Positions 38,346-46,962 of a stretch of 64,000 nucleotides of DNA are shown here, one piece after another (positions within the stretch are counted from its first letter, which is position 1; each line of letters starts with the position of its first letter). The position numbers and the translations under genes were made by a program. The notes under the pieces are model-generated. The model saw nothing but the letters and a program-made list of their open reading frames with translations, ran no database searches and was not told the origin of the DNA. The DNA comes from Micromonospora sp. FIMYZ51 (GTDB lineage Bacteria; Actinomycetota; Actinomycetes; Mycobacteriales; Micromonosporaceae): contig NZ_CP134706.1 of assembly GCF_038246755.1 (NCBI RefSeq), positions 992,001 to 1,056,000 of the forward strand, given 5' to 3'.

Positions 38346-38514
38346 AGCGGAGCTAGGGTTCCGCAGTGGAGCTCCGGTTCCCCGGCAGTGGAGTTCCGGT
38401 TCCCCGGCAGTGGAGTTCGGGTTTCTTCGGTGGAGCTAGAAGTCCCCGCAGTGGAGTTCGGGTTTCTGCGGTGGAGCTAGAGTCTCCGCAGTGGAGCTCG
38501 GTTTCTGTGGTGGG
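38346..38514. repeat. Degenerate tandem repeat, unit about 21 bp, about 8 copies
   Basis: Units resemble GCAGTGGAGTTCGGGTTTCT and recur from 38346 to 38514 with variants such as GCAGTGGAGCTCCGGTTCC. GGAGCTCC within units is self-complementary. The array fills the convergent gap between whiB and the zincin-like gene (38304-38532), which holds no gene. It could be a minisatellite or a terminator-like structure. Confidence 0.85.
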
Positions 38515-38532
38515 TTGCCCGTCGGCTCGTGC

Positions 38533-38982
38533 TCAGGCCAGCTCGTCCGGGTCGACGCCGAGCAGATTCGCCACCTGCTCGATGATCACGTCGTGCACCA
38601 GGTCGGCGAGATCCTCCCGATCCATCGCCCGGAACTCCAGGGGCCGTCGGTAGAGCACGATCCGGGGCGGCAACTCCTGGCGGCCGGGTCGGCCCGGGAG
38701 CAACCGGGCCAACGGCACCTCGCCGTCCTCCAGCACGTCGGAGTCGTAGACGTTCAGCTCGGGCGGCACATCCTCGACGGCGAACTCCACCCCGGCCAAC
38801 TCCTTGGCGAACCGGCGTTCGAGCGTCTCGACGGTGTCCAGCACCAGGTCGTCGAAGATCTCCGCCTTGGTCCGCGCCAGCGGCACGGTGGCCGGCACCA
38901 GCCGCCCGCGCAGGCCCCGACCGTGCCGGTCGCGGTGGGCCCGCCGGCTGGCGCCGGGGCGGCGGTTCTCCGGGCTCGTCAT
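38533..38982 (-). CDS. Metallopeptidase-family (zincin-like) protein with degenerate motif
   Basis: A 149-residue protein of the PF06262 zincin-like family: basic N-terminus, DLVLDTVETLERRF, VEDVPPE, IVLYRRPLEFRAMDREDLADLVHDVIIEQVANLLGVDPDELA. The expected zinc motif HExxH reads HDVIIEQV here, so the second His is missing and catalysis is doubtful. The equivalent mycobacterial gene is Rv3259, also near whiB2 and fbiA. ATG 38980-38982 lacks a Shine-Dalgarno; TACCCT is 6 nt upstream, as in the divergent DUF3499 gene. Confidence 0.8.
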   Translation of the reverse strand: MTSPENRRPGASRRAHRDRHGRGLRGRLVPATVPLARTKAEIFDDLVLDTVETLERRFAKELAGVEFAVEDVPPELNVYDSDVLEDGEVPLARLLPGRPGRQELPPRIVLYRRPLEFRAMDREDLADLVHDVIIEQVANLLGVDPDELA

Positions 38983-39133
38983 GGGCAAAGGGTAGCTTCC
39001 GGAGATGACCGGACCGTATCAGCGCCGCCACCGTGGCGAGCCGCGTCGGTACGGGAGAAATGTGATCACCCAGATGGGCGTGTCGCAACGCGAAGCGGTG
39101 CGCCGGACCCGGTAATGGAGATACCCTGCGCCC

Positions 39134-39508
39134 GTGAGGTCACCACGGCGCTGCTCCCGTAATGGCTGCCCCCGGCAAGCGGTCGCCACGCTGACCTATG
39201 TCTACAACGAGTCAACGGCCGTGGTGGGTCCGCTGGCCGCCTTCGCCGAGCCACACACGTACGACCTCTGTGAGCCGCACGCCCGCAGCCTCACCGCACC
39301 CCGGGGCTGGGAAGTGGTCCGGCACGAGGGCGAGTTCGAGCCGCCGCCGCCCACCACCGACGACCTGGTCGCGCTGGCCGAGGCCGTGCGTGAGGCGGCC
39401 CGCCCGGCCCCCCGCCCACCCCAGGACGACCAGAACCACACCCCGAACACCCCCACCACTACCTCGTCCCGCCGCGGCCACCTCCGCGTAATCCCCCCAC
39501 CCCACTGA
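39134..39508 (+). CDS. DUF3499 protein
   Basis: A 124-residue actinobacterial DUF3499 protein. Cys-containing N-terminus RRCSRNGCPRQAVATLTYVYNESTA, then AFAEPHTYDLCEPHA and LTAPRGWEVVRHEGEF; the Cys pattern C7, C12 and C near 50 suggests metal binding, unproven. The last 35 residues are Pro/Thr/Asp-rich and run into palindrome P3. GTG 39134 has TACCCT 6 nt upstream and no Shine-Dalgarno. The orthologue in M. tuberculosis is Rv3258c, near whiB2. Confidence 0.82.
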   Translation: MRSPRRCSRNGCPRQAVATLTYVYNESTAVVGPLAAFAEPHTYDLCEPHARSLTAPRGWEVVRHEGEFEPPPPTTDDLVALAEAVREAARPAPRPPQDDQNHTPNTPTTTSSRRGHLRVIPPPH

Positions 39509-39529
39509 TCCCCGGCCCCCCTTTTCGTG

Positions 39530-39590
39530 GTTGATCATGAGGTTGGCGGCACTTTGAAGATCAACTACTGCCGCCAACCTCATGATCAAC
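39530..39590. repeat. Palindromic element P3 (same loop as P2)
   Basis: A 22-bp perfect inverted repeat: 39530-39551 pairs with 39569-39590 around a 17-nt loop CTTTGAAGATCAACTAC, the reverse complement of the P2 loop. It lies at the convergent DUF3499/oxidoreductase junction, followed by a G-rich simple tract (39595-39655). Confidence 0.88.
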
Positions 39591-39649
39591 GGGGCAAGGA
39601 TGGGGTGGGTGGGGGTGGGGCCAGGGTGGGTGGGGTGGGGTGGGTGGGG

Positions 39650-41026
39650 TTAGTGGTTTAGGAGGCGGGAGAGGGTGGCGGCGCGGCGGGAGGGGCGGTT
39701 GGTGCGGGACTCGGCCTCGTCGGCGGAGTGCATGATCCTCAGGCCGGCGTTGACCGCCAGCCAGCGCAGGGGTTCCGGCTCCCAGTTGGGAGAGCGGTGG
39801 TTGACCCAGGGTAGCCGGGTCAACTCGGTCTGCTCGCCCCGGATCAGGTCGGCAAGCGTGCGCCCGGCCAGGTTGCTGGTGCCCACGCCGTCGCCGACGT
39901 AACCGCCGGCCCAGGCCAGCCCGTCAGCCCGGTGGAACCCGACCGAGGCGGCCCAGTCCCGGGCGACCCCCAGCGGCCCGCCCCAGGTGTGGGTCACCGG
40001 CACTTCCGGGCCGAGCACCGGGAAGAGTTCGCCGAGGGTACGGCGCAACGCGGCGAAGACCCGTGGCTCCCGGTCGTAGCCCGGCAGGGTCCGCGAGCCG
40101 AAGTGGTACGGCGCACCCCGCCCGCCGAAGGCGAGCCGGCCGTCGGCGGTCCGCTGGCCGTAGATGATCATGTGTCGGTGGTCGGAGAACGTTTCCCGCT
40201 CGGCGAGGCCGATCTGCGCCCAGGTGGACGCCGGCAGCGGCGCGGTGGCGACCATCAGCGAGTAGACCGGCGCGATGGCCCGCCGCTGCCCCCGCAGCCC
40301 AGGGGTGTATCCCTCGGTCGCCCGCACCACCACCGGGGCGCAGATGGTCCCGTGCGGGGTGACCGCCGCACCCGGGCGGATCTCGGTCACCGGGGTCCGC
40401 TCGTGGATGGTCACCCCCCGGCGCTCGACCGCTCGGGCCAGGCCGCGTACCAGCCGGGCCGGGTGCACCGCCGCGCAGTGCGGCGTGTAGGTGGCGGCGC
40501 GTACCCCCTCGGCGGCGCACCGGCTCGCGGCCTCGTCCCGGCCGAGCAGGGTGAGGTCGGCCGGGCCGAAGCCGAACTCGCGGGCCTCCGCCACGGCCGC
40601 CTCGGCCCGCGCCACCTGCGGGGCGCTGCGGGCCAGCACCACCGTGCCGCCGTACGACAAGTGGCAGTCGATGCCCTCGGCGGCGACCACCCGGCCGACC
40701 TCGCGCACGGTGTCGTGCATCGCGCGCTGCATGGCGATCGCGGCGTCGCGGCCGTGCCGGCGGGCCAGCCCGGTCAGCGACGTCGGCAGCAGCGCCGAGC
40801 ACCAGCCACCGTTGCGACCGGACGCGCCGAAGCCGGCCACCTGGCGCTCCAGGACGGTGATGCGCAGCGCCGGGTCGGCCTGCGACAGGTAGTACGCCGT
40901 CCAGAGGCCGGTGTAGCCGGCGCCGACGATCACCACGTCCGCTACGTCGTCGCCGGGCAGCGCCGGGCGCGGGGTCAACGGCTCGTCCACACTGGACAGC
41001 CAGTACGACAGGTCCTGGTAGCGCAT
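39650..41026 (-). CDS. FAD-dependent oxidoreductase (DAO/PuuB-like)
   Basis: A 458-residue flavoprotein of the D-amino-acid oxidase/gamma-glutamylputrescine oxidase family. Rossmann loop DVVIVGAGYTGLWTAYYL (about 30), FAD motif GFGASGRNGGW, and C-terminal GGYVGDGVGTSNLAGRTLADL. It would oxidise an amine. Context is an aminotransferase gene directly upstream, whose stop codon overlaps this gene's TAGGAG ribosome site. A relative lies at 48768. ATG 41026. Confidence 0.85.
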   Translation of the reverse strand: MRYQDLSYWLSSVDEPLTPRPALPGDDVADVVIVGAGYTGLWTAYYLSQADPALRITVLERQVAGFGASGRNGGWCSALLPTSLTGLARRHGRDAAIAMQRAMHDTVREVGRVVAAEGIDCHLSYGGTVVLARSAPQVARAEAAVAEAREFGFGPADLTLLGRDEAASRCAAEGVRAATYTPHCAAVHPARLVRGLARAVERRGVTIHERTPVTEIRPGAAVTPHGTICAPVVVRATEGYTPGLRGQRRAIAPVYSLMVATAPLPASTWAQIGLAERETFSDHRHMIIYGQRTADGRLAFGGRGAPYHFGSRTLPGYDREPRVFAALRRTLGELFPVLGPEVPVTHTWGGPLGVARDWAASVGFHRADGLAWAGGYVGDGVGTSNLAGRTLADLIRGEQTELTRLPWVNHRSPNWEPEPLRWLAVNAGLRIMHSADEAESRTNRPSRRAATLSRLLNH

Positions 41027-41034
41027 GGCTGCTC

Positions 41035-42381
41035 CTAGAGGCGGGACCAGGCCTCGGTGAGTACACCGCGCAGGATCTGTTCGATCTCGTCGAACTGCTG
41101 CTGCCCGGCGATCAGTGGCGGGGCGAGCTGCACCACCGGGTCGCCCCGGTCGTCGGCCCGGCAGTAGAGCCCGGCGGAGAAGAGCGCGCTGGAGAGGAAG
41201 CCCCGCAGCAGCCGCTCGGACTCGGCCTCGTCGAAGGTCTCCCGGGTCGACTTGTCCTTGACCAGCTCAATGCCGTAGAAGTAGCCGTCGCCGCGGACGT
41301 CGCCGACGATCGGCAGGTCGGTCAGCTTCTCCAGGGTGGCGCGGAACGCGGCCTCGTTGGCCCGTACGTGCCCGACGAGATCCTCGCGGGCGAAGACCTC
41401 CAGGTTGGCCAGGGCCACCGCGCAGGAGACCGGGTGTCCACCGAAGGTCACCCCGTGGGCGAACATGCCGGTCTCGGTCAGGAACGGCTCCATCAGCCGG
41501 TCACTGGCGATCATGGCGCCGAGCGGCGCGTAGCCGGAGGTGATGCCCTTGGCGGTGGTGATGATGTCGGGCTGGTAGCCGTAGCGGACCGCGCCGAAGT
41601 ACTCGCCGAGCCGGCCCCACGAGCAGATCACCTCGTCGCTGACCAGCAGCACGTCGTACGTGTCGCAGATCTCGCGGACCCGCTCGAAGTAGCCGGGCGG
41701 CGGCGGGAAACAGCCGCCCGAGTTCTGCACCGGCTCCAGGAAGACCGCCGCGACCGTGTCCGGCCCCTCCCGCTCGATGGCGCGGCCGATCTCCTCGGCG
41801 GCCCACCGGCCGAACGCCACCGGATCGTCGCCGTGCTCCGGGGCCCGGTAGAAGTTCGTGTTAGGCACCTTGATGCCGCCGGGTACCAGCGGCTCGAAGT
41901 CGGTCTTGATGCCGGGCAGCCCGGTGATCGACAGGGCACCCATCGAGGTGCCGTGGTAGGCGATGTACCGGCTCACCACCTTGTGCTTGGTCGGCTTGCC
42001 GGTCCGCTTGAAGTACGCCCGGGCCAGCTTCCAGGCCGCCTCGACGGCCTCCGACCCGCCGGTGGTGAAGAAGACCCGGTTGAGGTCGCCGGGAGTCAGC
42101 GCGGAGATCCGTTCGGCCAGCTCGACGGCGGTCGGGTGGGCGTACGACCAGAGCGGGAAGTAGGCCAGCTCGCCGGCCTGCTTGGCCGCCGCCTCGGCCA
42201 GCTCGGTGCGACCGTGGCCGGCGTTGACGACGAAGAGCCCAGCGAGCCCGTCCAGGTAACGGCGGCCCTGCGCGTCCCAGACGTAGGCACCCTCGCCGCG
42301 GACGATGGTCGGCACCTCGCTTGCGGAGTAGCTCGCCATCCGGGTGAAGTGCATCCAGAGGTGGTCGGTGGCGTTGGCCAT
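41035..42381 (-). CDS. Class III aminotransferase (putrescine/beta-alanine type)
   Basis: A 448-residue PLP enzyme. It reads ANATDHLWMHFTRM at the N-terminus, YHGTSMGALS, DEVICSWGRLGEYFG, and PLP lysine in TTAKGITSGYAPLGAM. Substrate class: omega-amino acids or diamines with pyruvate or 2-oxoglutarate. With the adjacent oxidase, Lrp regulator and polyamine transporter it likely deaminates putrescine or a derivative. ATG 42379-42381 has a modest GGGGC site. An upstream in-frame GTG near 42417 adds 12 residues. Confidence 0.85.
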   Translation of the reverse strand: MANATDHLWMHFTRMASYSASEVPTIVRGEGAYVWDAQGRRYLDGLAGLFVVNAGHGRTELAEAAAKQAGELAYFPLWSYAHPTAVELAERISALTPGDLNRVFFTTGGSEAVEAAWKLARAYFKRTGKPTKHKVVSRYIAYHGTSMGALSITGLPGIKTDFEPLVPGGIKVPNTNFYRAPEHGDDPVAFGRWAAEEIGRAIEREGPDTVAAVFLEPVQNSGGCFPPPPGYFERVREICDTYDVLLVSDEVICSWGRLGEYFGAVRYGYQPDIITTAKGITSGYAPLGAMIASDRLMEPFLTETGMFAHGVTFGGHPVSCAVALANLEVFAREDLVGHVRANEAAFRATLEKLTDLPIVGDVRGDGYFYGIELVKDKSTRETFDEAESERLLRGFLSSALFSAGLYCRADDRGDPVVQLAPPLIAGQQQFDEIEQILRGVLTEAWSRL

Positions 42382-42833
42382 GTCAGCCCCATCGGTCTCG
42401 GGCCGGTCAGGGGTCACCGGCCGCTCTGCCCACGGTTATCCCACAGCCTCGCGCCCAAAGGCAAGTGCAATCGGTTGACCAGGCGGCCTGTAGCAACGAA
42501 TTCAGCGAGACGGAGTGACATGAGCAACGGAATCCGCATCTCCGCTTCGCCACACCCCGGCCCTGGCGACAGCGGTCGGGACCCGTGCCGTGCCCCGACC
42601 GGACCGAGGTCGGAACCGGTGATCGCCCCGGGTGGGTGCGGGGTGCGGGTTGGCAGGGGGTTGGGTGTGGCGGGAGGTGGTCGGCGGGACTCTTCTGGGG
42701 CGTTTGGGGGACGTTTCGGGGATGCGTGAGATGCGCCGAAACAGTCCTGCGGAACACGCCGGGAGCGGGCGGACAGTCTCACTCAGGGTGGCTAGCGTGC
42801 AGCGCAACGTGACGCTCGGGCGGAGGTCGGGAG
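42382..42833. other. Gene-poor divergent interval (452 bp)
   Basis: Between the aminotransferase start and the DUF5753 regulator start. I see no recognised gene. It holds a 69-codon frame (42520-42729) of unclear reality, a G-rich stretch (42630-42720), and TAGCGT near 42794 that may be the regulator's -10. Short C-rich tracts suggest simple-sequence variation. Confidence 0.5.
42520..42729 (+). CDS. Doubtful small ORF, glycine/arginine-rich
   Basis: A 69-codon frame starting MSNGIRISASPHPGPG with GGAG five bases before ATG 42520. The second half is a low-complexity Gly/Arg run written by the G-rich stretch. No family recognised and no obvious partner; it may be non-coding. Confidence 0.2.
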   Translation: MSNGIRISASPHPGPGDSGRDPCRAPTGPRSEPVIAPGGCGVRVGRGLGVAGGGRRDSSGAFGGRFGDA

Positions 42834-43604
42834 ATGAACGAGGCGCTGAGGCTGGCGATGGCGAACAAGGGCGAGACCGCTGAGTCGTTGGCCGGGAAGG
42901 TCGGCGTCGACCCGAAGACGGCGGGTCGGTGGGTCGCCGACGGGCGTACTCCGCATCCTCGGACCAGGGTCGCCGTCGCCACCGTGCTCGGGCGTCAGGC
43001 CGAGGAACTCTGGCCCGGGCCGTTTCGCCGTCGCGATCTGCCCTGGTTCCGGGAGTGGGCGGAACTGGAGCAGAAGGCCAGCTCACTGCGGTCATATGAG
43101 CCGCTGTTGGTGCCGGGGCTGCTCCAGACCGAGGCGTACGCCCGGGGGGTGCTGGCCACCGGCGGCCTGTTGCCGCCGACGGAGGTCGAGGAGATCGTCG
43201 CCGGGCGGTTGGCGCGGCAGCGGGTCCTGGAGCGGGAGAATCCGCTCCAACTGGTCGCGGTGATCGACGAGGTGGTGCTGCGCCGGCAGGTGGGCCGCGA
43301 TCGGGCGGTGATGGCGGAGCAGCTTGCCCACCTGGCCGAGGCGGGCGAGCGGGAACACGTGCAGGTGCGGGTGATTCCGGCGGCGAACCCGTGGCACACC
43401 GGCCTGGCCGGGCCATTCGTGCTGGCCCGGACGCCGGATGGCGGCGAGGCGGCCTATCTGGACAATCAGCTGCGCGGTCAGGTGGTGACCGAGCGTGCCG
43501 ACCTTGCTAGCCTGGGCGCTAGATGGGAGAGCGTCACCGGTGAGGCGCTGCCCCGTCGCCAGTCCATCGAGCTGATCAGGGAAGTGGCGACGACATGGAG
43601 ATGA
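42834..43604 (+). CDS. DUF5753/HTH regulator
   Basis: A 256-residue actinobacterial regulator: an N-terminal helix-turn-helix-like region (about 1-60, MANKGETAESLAGKVGVDPKTAGRW), then a DUF5753 domain (SYEPLLVPGLLQTEAYARG, RLARQRVL, VIPAANPWHTGLAGPFVL, YLDNQLRGQVV). Ligand unknown. GGAGG lies 7 nt before ATG 42834. The DUF397 gene overlaps its 3' end, the usual pair in Streptomyces and relatives. Confidence 0.85.
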   Translation: MNEALRLAMANKGETAESLAGKVGVDPKTAGRWVADGRTPHPRTRVAVATVLGRQAEELWPGPFRRRDLPWFREWAELEQKASSLRSYEPLLVPGLLQTEAYARGVLATGGLLPPTEVEEIVAGRLARQRVLERENPLQLVAVIDEVVLRRQVGRDRAVMAEQLAHLAEAGEREHVQVRVIPAANPWHTGLAGPFVLARTPDGGEAAYLDNQLRGQVVTERADLASLGARWESVTGEALPRRQSIELIREVATTWR

Positions 43605-43792
43605 CCGGCGCCCGCTGGCGCACCGCCACCCGCAGCAGCAACAACGGCGGCAACTGTGTCGAGGTGGCGGACAACCTGCCCGGCCGGATCCTGGTACGCG
43701 ACAGCAAGGACCGGGCCGGCGGCCTGTTGACCTTCACCCCCGACGCCTGGCGCACCTTCGTCGCGGGCACCCCACGCCAAGCCGGCCGCTGA
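43595..43792 (+). CDS. DUF397 protein
   Basis: A 65-residue DUF397 protein (GARWRTATRSSNNGGNCVEVA, ILVRDSKDRAGGLLTFTPDAWRTFV). It overlaps the regulator by 10 bp, so the two are translated together. DUF397 proteins are thought to work with DUF5753/XRE regulators in morphology or antibiotic control; mechanism unknown. Confidence 0.85.
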   Translation: MEMTGARWRTATRSSNNGGNCVEVADNLPGRILVRDSKDRAGGLLTFTPDAWRTFVAGTPRQAGR

Positions 43793-43820
43793 CTGTCGCG
43801 GTTCGCCGTACCGGGCTGGC

Positions 43821-43897
43821 TGATCGACTCCGTTTCGCCGTAACGGCGGTATCAGGGCGGCGTCGACCCCGCCATTACGCCGTAACGGAGTTGATCA
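43821..43897. terminator. Palindrome P5 at the DUF397/Lrp convergent junction
   Basis: 29-nt arms 43821-43849 and 43869-43897 pair at 25 of 29 positions around a 19-nt loop. Arms contain TGATCGACTCCGTT and CGCCGTAACGG. It converges from both genes and probably terminates both. Confidence 0.7.
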
Positions 43898-43908
43898 AGC
43901 AGGGTGGG

Positions 43909-44421
43909 TCAGGCGGTGCCCCAGCTGTAGGTCTGCTTGCGCAGCTTCAGGTAGACGAACGCCTCGGTGGAGACCACGCCGGAGACCGCGCGCAGCCGTT
44001 GCAGGATGTCCAGCAGGTGCGCGTCGTTGCGGCAGACCACCTCGGCGAGCAGGTCGAAGGAGCCGGCCGTGATCACCACGTAGTCGACCTCGTCGAGCTC
44101 GGCGATGCGGTCGGCCACGCTCTCCAGGTCGCCGTCGGTACGTAGGCCGATCATCGCCTGGCGGGGGAAACCGAGTTGCAGCGGGTCGGTGACCGCGACG
44201 ATCTGCATCACGCCGGCATCGAGCAGGCGCTGCACCCGCTGGCGTACCGCTGCCTCGGAGAGTCCCACGGCCTTGCCGATGGTGGCGTACGGCCGGCGTC
44301 CGTCTTCCTGCAACTGCTCGATGATCTGCTTGGCCACGTCATCGAGCAGGACGTGGCTCGCGCCCTCGCGCACGCTGACCCGGCGTCCGCCGTTGCCGTT
44401 GTCGTGCTGCCGGTTCGTCAT
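43909..44421 (-). CDS. Lrp/AsnC-family regulator
   Basis: A 170-residue regulator: DNA-binding helix-turn-helix (DVAKQIIEQLQEDGRRPYATIGKAVGLSEAAVRQRVQRL) and C-terminal RAM ligand domain (VADRIAELDEVDYVVITAGSFDLLAEVVC). A 20-residue basic tail precedes the HTH. Placed between the oxidase/aminotransferase unit and the polyamine transporter operon, it probably controls them in response to an amino acid or polyamine. ATG 44419-44421. Confidence 0.88.
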   Translation of the reverse strand: MTNRQHDNGNGGRRVSVREGASHVLLDDVAKQIIEQLQEDGRRPYATIGKAVGLSEAAVRQRVQRLLDAGVMQIVAVTDPLQLGFPRQAMIGLRTDGDLESVADRIAELDEVDYVVITAGSFDLLAEVVCRNDAHLLDILQRLRAVSGVVSTEAFVYLKLRKQTYSWGTA

Positions 44422-44623
44422 CGACCGCTCCCCATGTCCGTCATCCGGCTGAGCCTAAGCCATCGGCTGTCCCGGCGAAATTCGTCGTAGATGGCTATCC
44501 CGGCAACGGAATCCCTTGTAAGAGAACTTCCCTCATGTCAGGATCAGTCGTCCATCGCCATTGACCCTCCACCGGCGTGCGCACCCCCCGTCCCGCCGCC
44601 GATGATCCCCTAGGAGTCGTCAC

Positions 44624-45808
44624 ATGCGTAGTGCCCTCCGGCCCGTCACCCGGCGTCGTCTGCTCACTGGCACCATCGGCTCGGCCGCGCTGCTCGCCAC
44701 GGGTGGCACCCTCGCCGGCTGCGGCACCCCCGCCGCACAGCAGACCGAGGCCGGCTGCGTCAGCGAGGACATCTCCAGTACGGAGAAGAAGCTCGCCTTC
44801 TCCAACTGGCCGCAGTACATGGATGTCGACGAGAAAGACGAGTCGAAGCGCCCCTCCCTGGACAGTTTCGTCAGCTCCAGCGGCATCCAGGTGACCTACA
44901 CCGAGGACGTCAACGACAACAACGAGTTCTTCGGCAAGGTGCAGAACCAACTCGCCGCCTGTCAGAGCACCGGGCGGGACATCATGGTGCTCACCGACTG
45001 GATGGCGGCCCGGATGATCCGGCTGGGCTGGATCCAGAAGCTGGACAAGGCGAACCTGCCGAACGTCGAGGCCAATCTGCTGCCGTCGCTGCGCAACCGC
45101 CCCTTCGACGTGGACAACCACCTCGCCGTGCCGTGGCAGTCCGGTCTGGCCGGGCTCGCCTACAACGGCCGGGTCACCGGGGAGATCCGTACCATCGACG
45201 AGTTGCTTACCCGCCCCGACCTCAAGGGCAAGGTGACCGCGTTGACCGAGATGCGGGACACCATCGGGCTGCTGCTGATGTCGAACGGGCACAACCCGGC
45301 CGACTTCACCGGCAACCAGTTCGACGACGCGCTGAACAAGCTGCGCAAGGCGGTCGACTCCGGGCAGATCCGCCGGTTCACCGGCAACGACTACGCACCC
45401 GACCTGGCCAAGGGCGACATCGCGGCCTGCATCGGCTGGTCCGGTGACATCATCCAGCTCGGCTTCGACGACGATCGGATCAAGTTCGTGGTGCCCGACT
45501 CCGGCGTGATGCTCTGGTCGGACAACATGCTGGTGCCGAACCGGGCGACCCACAAGGCAAACGCCGAAGCGCTTATCAACCACTACTACGACCCGGCCAT
45601 CGCCGCCCAGCTCGCCGCGTACGTTAACTACATTTGCCCGGTGCAGGGTGCGCAGGAGGAGATGGAGAAGATCGACCCGGAGCTGGCCGCCAACCCGCTG
45701 ATCTTCCCGGACGACGCCATCCTCTCCAAGGCCCGGGTCTTCATGGCCCTGGACGAGCAGCAGGAGCGGGAGTACGAGACCAAGTTCCAGCAGGTAATCG
45801 GAGCGTGA
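44624..45808 (+). CDS. Polyamine ABC transporter, substrate-binding lipoprotein (PotD-like)
   Basis: A 394-residue periplasmic-type binding protein with twin arginine RRRLLTGT and a lipobox LAGC (mature Cys about 33), so exported through Tat and lipid-anchored. The fold motifs LAFSNWPQYMDVDE, VTYTEDVNDNNEFFGKVQ, LTDWMAARMIRLGWIQ and IGWSGDIIQLG are typical of spermidine/putrescine-binding PotD/PotF. TAGGAG lies 8 nt before ATG 44624. First gene of a five-gene operon with overlapping stops and starts. Confidence 0.9.
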   Translation: MRSALRPVTRRRLLTGTIGSAALLATGGTLAGCGTPAAQQTEAGCVSEDISSTEKKLAFSNWPQYMDVDEKDESKRPSLDSFVSSSGIQVTYTEDVNDNNEFFGKVQNQLAACQSTGRDIMVLTDWMAARMIRLGWIQKLDKANLPNVEANLLPSLRNRPFDVDNHLAVPWQSGLAGLAYNGRVTGEIRTIDELLTRPDLKGKVTALTEMRDTIGLLLMSNGHNPADFTGNQFDDALNKLRKAVDSGQIRRFTGNDYAPDLAKGDIAACIGWSGDIIQLGFDDDRIKFVVPDSGVMLWSDNMLVPNRATHKANAEALINHYYDPAIAAQLAAYVNYICPVQGAQEEMEKIDPELAANPLIFPDDAILSKARVFMALDEQQEREYETKFQQVIGA

Positions 45809-45810
45809 CG

Positions 45811-46962
45811 ATGGCGCGGGACACCCCGGCCGGCGATCTGCGGCTGGCCAACCTCACCAAGACGTTCGGCCCGTTCACCGCCGTCGACGACCTGAGCCTG
45901 ACCGTGCCACAGGGCTCGTTCTTCGCCCTGCTCGGTGCCTCCGGCTGCGGCAAGACCACCACCCTGCGGATGGTCGCCGGCCTGGAAGAGCCGACCAGCG
46001 GGCAGGTGCTGCTCGGCGACCGGGACATCGCCCGGCTGCGCCCGTACAAGCGGCCGGTCAACACCGTCTTCCAGAGCTACGCGCTCTTTCCCCACCTGGA
46101 CATCTTCGAGAACGTCGCGTTCGGGCTACGCCGACGCGGCATCCGCTCGGTCGACGAGCAGGTCCGGCAGATGCTGTCGCTTGTGCAACTCACCGGCTAC
46201 GAGCGGCGCCGCCCCGCGCAGCTCTCCGGCGGCCAGCAGCAGCGGGTCGCGCTGGCCCGAGCCCTGATCAACCACCCGCAGGTGCTGCTGCTCGACGAGC
46301 CGCTCGGCGCGCTGGATCTCAAACTGCGCCGCCAGATGCAGATCGAGCTGAAGCGGATCCAGACCGAGGTCGGCATCACCTTCGTGCACGTCACGCACGA
46401 CCAGGAGGAGGCCATGACGATGGCCGACACGGTCGCGGTGATGAACGCCGGGCGGATCGAGCAACTCGGCGCACCGGCCGAGATCTACGAGTTCCCGGCC
46501 ACCGCGTTCGTCGCCAACTTCCTCGGTCAGTCCAACCTGATCGCCGGTGAGGTTTCCGGCAGCAACGGCGACGACCTCCTGATCACCGCGCACGGCGCCC
46601 GGTTCTCGGTGCCGTCGGCCCGGGCCCGCGCCGACCAGGGCCCGGTCCACCTGGGCATCCGTCCGGAGAAGCTGCACCTGGCCAGCGCCGCCGTGCAGGT
46701 GCCCGCCGGCAGCCAACACCTGGACGGCACGATCACCGACGCCTCGTACGTCGGGGTGAGCACCCAGTATCTGCTGCGTACCGGGTGGGGGACCGAGCTG
46801 AGCGTCTTCGTCGCCAACAGCGGCGCGCAGCAGCGCTTCGCCGTCGGCGAGCGGGCCGTGGCGTACTGGGATCCCCGGCACGCCTTCCTGCTCGGCCGCC
46901 GCGCCGACGAGGACGACCGGACCACGCCCGTCCTGGACGAGCCGGTGGGCGCCTCCTCATGA
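45811..46962 (+). CDS. Polyamine ABC transporter ATP-binding protein (PotA-like)
   Basis: A 383-residue ABC ATPase: Walker A GASGCGKTT (42-50), signature LSGGQQQR (138-145), Walker B LLLDEP (about 159-164), H-loop VTHDQEEAM, and a C-terminal TOBE-type regulatory domain. ATG 45811 is preferred because GGAG stands 7 nt before; a GTG at 45805 overlaps the upstream stop. Ends in ATGA overlap with the permease gene. Confidence 0.93.
   Translation: MARDTPAGDLRLANLTKTFGPFTAVDDLSLTVPQGSFFALLGASGCGKTTTLRMVAGLEEPTSGQVLLGDRDIARLRPYKRPVNTVFQSYALFPHLDIFENVAFGLRRRGIRSVDEQVRQMLSLVQLTGYERRRPAQLSGGQQQRVALARALINHPQVLLLDEPLGALDLKLRRQMQIELKRIQTEVGITFVHVTHDQEEAMTMADTVAVMNAGRIEQLGAPAEIYEFPATAFVANFLGQSNLIAGEVSGSNGDDLLITAHGARFSVPSARARADQGPVHLGIRPEKLHLASAAVQVPAGSQHLDGTITDASYVGVSTQYLLRTGWGTELSVFVANSGAQQRFAVGERAVAYWDPRHAFLLGRRADEDDRTTPVLDEPVGASS

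Noticed and set aside
38346..38514. CRISPR-like array
   Set aside because: The units are contiguous and degenerate, with no conserved repeat separated by unique spacers and no cas genes.
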